64,000 bases of DNA, taken from the NCBI GenBank assembly GCA_001574975.1, contig KQ965756.1, positions 3,160 through 67,159 of the forward strand. The letters are read 5' to 3'. Shown here piece by piece: positions 62,601 to 64,000 of the stretch. A program made the position numbers and the translations under genes. The notes under the pieces were generated by a model. It did not search any database. It was not told where the DNA came from and saw only the letters and a list, made by a program, of their open reading frames with translations. Source of the DNA: Gonapodya prolifera JEL478 (Eukaryota; Monoblepharomycota; Monoblepharidomycetes; Monoblepharidales; Gonapodyaceae). Each line of letters begins with the position of its first letter. The first letter of the stretch is position 1.

Positions 62601-64000
62601 GTCCTTGAGCTTTTGATACCAACATCTCCTTTTCGTCATGCTATTCCATCAACCGTTTTTCGTCAGCCTCCCCCAAAACCCTCCTCTCAGAGCTCCTTGA
62701 TCTCTGCCATTCCCGTACCATCCCCGTTGTCTTCGCAATGACCCGACGCCAACTCTCCACAGTCGCACGGTCGAACCATCGCATCGCCTTCGCCGCGGTC
62801 GCCGTTGCATCATCTGATGGTGCTGACGAAGATCTGCGTACTGTCCTGCGACACGCAGACCACGCCGCGGACGTGTGGCGAGTGCAATTCGCCAAGGCTC
62901 AAGATAGTAGTTGCAACAAACACAACGCGAGGGGAGAGACTCCGGTGTGGATTGCGGCACGTGAAGGGTATAGAGACCCCAGGATTGTGGAAGCGTGTGT
63001 TGCGAACGGGTGGGGTTTGGAAACGGCGGATGCACTGCTAGGGTACACTCCCTTACTTGCCGCAGCGGTGTTCGGTAACGGTGTTGTGATGGGAACGCTC
63101 TTGCGAATGGAGAAGCCTCGAGTCAACCTTTCAGCGGTCTCCAAGGAAGGTGAAACTGCAGCTCTGGTACTGAGCGCATCTGGGCGGTCTGAAATGCTTC
63201 AAGCTCTTTTAACAAGAGCGGTAGAGTATGACGCCATGTCTGGCAACTCGCTGAGCTCTGGAGTGACAGCACGTCTTCTCACCGCTGGGAATTTCGAGGG
63301 CACGACCCCGTTGCACTCTGCCTCCCGCATCCCCTCTGCAGATGTAGTCAACGTCTTGTTGTCATTTGCCGATAAGTGTAGGATTGCGCTCGATGGAACC
63401 CGCTTTGATGGTCGGGGCGGAACTGCAATTACGTATTGCTGCGAGGTTGGAAGTTACGAAATCCTTCGTAGGCTCATCGAACGCGCACCGAGACCATTAG
63501 GATGGAGTCACGTCGCGTTCTCAGGGGAGGTAGCGTGCAGTCCAGTAATTATGGCCTCCAAGAGTGGGCATCTATCGCTCATCCGGTTATTGTGTCGAGC
63601 GTCCTCGATGGAGCTTTTTCAACCCCCTGCAAGCAAGCGTACGACCCCAATGAAAAGACGTGAAAAGAGAGAGAAGCCGTTTAAACCCGACCTCGCGGCT
63701 GTGGCTACAATGTTAAACGCAAGGGATGGGAAAGGGAAGACTGCCCTATGGTGGGCAGCGCACAATGGATACCTTGATATCGTCAAAGAGCTGGTTTGGC
63801 GCGGGGCCGATTGCAATATCCCAGATGAGGGTGGAGAGTCACCGCTTGATGTGGTCGGACGTGGTGTTAGTAATGAGCTGGAAAGAGGTTCTGCACAGTT
63901 GCATGTGATACTGGAAGCCCCGGAAGAGGAAGTTTCGCATTCGAGTGAAAGCGAGGAGAGCGACGTTGGAGAGTTTAATCCTCAGAGCAACTTGACCACA
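59665..64000 (+). CDS. SECIS-binding protein 2 homologue fused to ankyrin repeats (3' partial)
   Basis: SECISBP2 binds SECIS elements and ribosomes so that UGA is read as selenocysteine. Seven exons join in frame: 59665-59869, 59959-60689, 61007-62136, 62211-62246, 62316-62385, 62456-62573, and 62667 to the window end. The first 700 residues are disordered: an RGG patch (RGGRGRGRGRGGAK), STLDDFPSLRTL, and three EFVP motifs (about residues 425-515). The core reads YVTQIASEELDSSVSALLTK, AKSRRRLILGLRETTRHLRR and GKPMKCVIVARNVEEALGD, then TIPVVFAMTRRQL and FAAVAVASSDGADEDLRTVL, matching the conserved SBP2 L7Ae domain (about 725-835). The same exon continues without a stop into ankyrin-like repeats (GETPVWIAAREGYRDPRIVE, GTTPLHSASRIPSADVVNVL, GKTALWWAAHNGYLDIVKEL). 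Animal SBP2 lacks these. The start is the earliest Met I could connect; earlier exons are possible. Confidence 0.87.
60700..60795 (+). repeat. GTGCGA/GTGTGCGA minisatellite in a SECISBP2 intron
   Basis: Roughly 95 bp of six-base-period GTGCGA, GAGTGC and CTTGTGAGA units lie just inside the second intron (60690-61006), directly after the donor GTGAGCGTGCG. The frame is accidentally open, which would give a Cys/Ala/Ser repeat. The acceptor at 61006 restores the conserved reading, so I treat the tract as intronic. Confidence 0.6.

Noticed and set aside
61270-62625. 451-codon open frame on the minus strand
   Set aside because: It is antisense to the SECISBP2 exons, rich in Ser/Pro/Arg from GC-rich sequence, and crosses several well-supported introns of the sense gene.

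Overview
This window is nuclear DNA of an intron-dense eukaryote, most likely a zoosporic (flagellated) early-diverging fungus such as a chytrid or monoblepharid. The fungal signs are a membrane-anchored Msc7-type aldehyde dehydrogenase, an ERG25-type sterol oxidase, a Dal5-like transporter and Vps15. The flagellar signs are LRRC56 (ODA8) and MNS1, which sit next to each other. Introns are short, numerous and GT-AG, usually GTGAGT or GTGCGT. All gene models below were spliced by eye, so inner exon borders are approximate unless stated. Three isolated N bases (1471, 2202, 35394) mark uncertain assembly.

Layout. Positions 1-2312 hold an approximately 310-bp satellite flanked by a 110-bp direct repeat. 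Positions 2686-3370 hold a tRNA-Trp gene and two displaced copies of its 3' half. About 2 kb without a recognisable gene follow. From 5.3 to 22.9 kb lie a PLP-homeostasis protein, AP-2 alpha, LRRC56, MNS1, a SUN-domain membrane protein, an Msc7-like ALDH, a C4-sterol methyl oxidase and TRAPPC4. From 23.0 to 44.8 kb lie an ATF/CREB-like bZIP factor, an APC permease, an ING3/Yng2-like PHD protein, CCT6, a p24 cargo receptor, a second ING protein, NOPCHAP1, a Sec4/Rab8 GTPase, CDK11 and a second APC permease. From 45.4 to 64 kb lie a disordered hypothetical protein, VPS15, an ankyrin gene, a Dal5-like MFS transporter, an ankyrin-gene fragment and a SECISBP2 homologue that runs off the window.

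The most unusual items are these. (1) The SECISBP2-like protein (selenocysteine insertion) carries its L7Ae RNA-binding domain and then runs in one open exon into at least six ankyrin-like repeats. (2) Two introns of nearly equal length (319 and 323 nt), in the neighbouring genes AP-2 alpha and LRRC56, share a 124-nt core in the sense orientation, as introner-type elements do. (3) In several genes the first coding exon ends within, or just after, the start codon (CCT6, MNS1, the bZIP gene, AP-2 alpha).

Functionally this is mostly housekeeping. Trafficking is represented by AP-2, TRAPPC4, p24, Rab8/Sec4 and VPS15; chromatin and transcription by two ING proteins, a bZIP factor and CDK11; protein and RNP assembly by CCT6 and NOPCHAP1; flagellum assembly by LRRC56 and MNS1; nutrient uptake by three transporters. 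No operon-like logic is expected.
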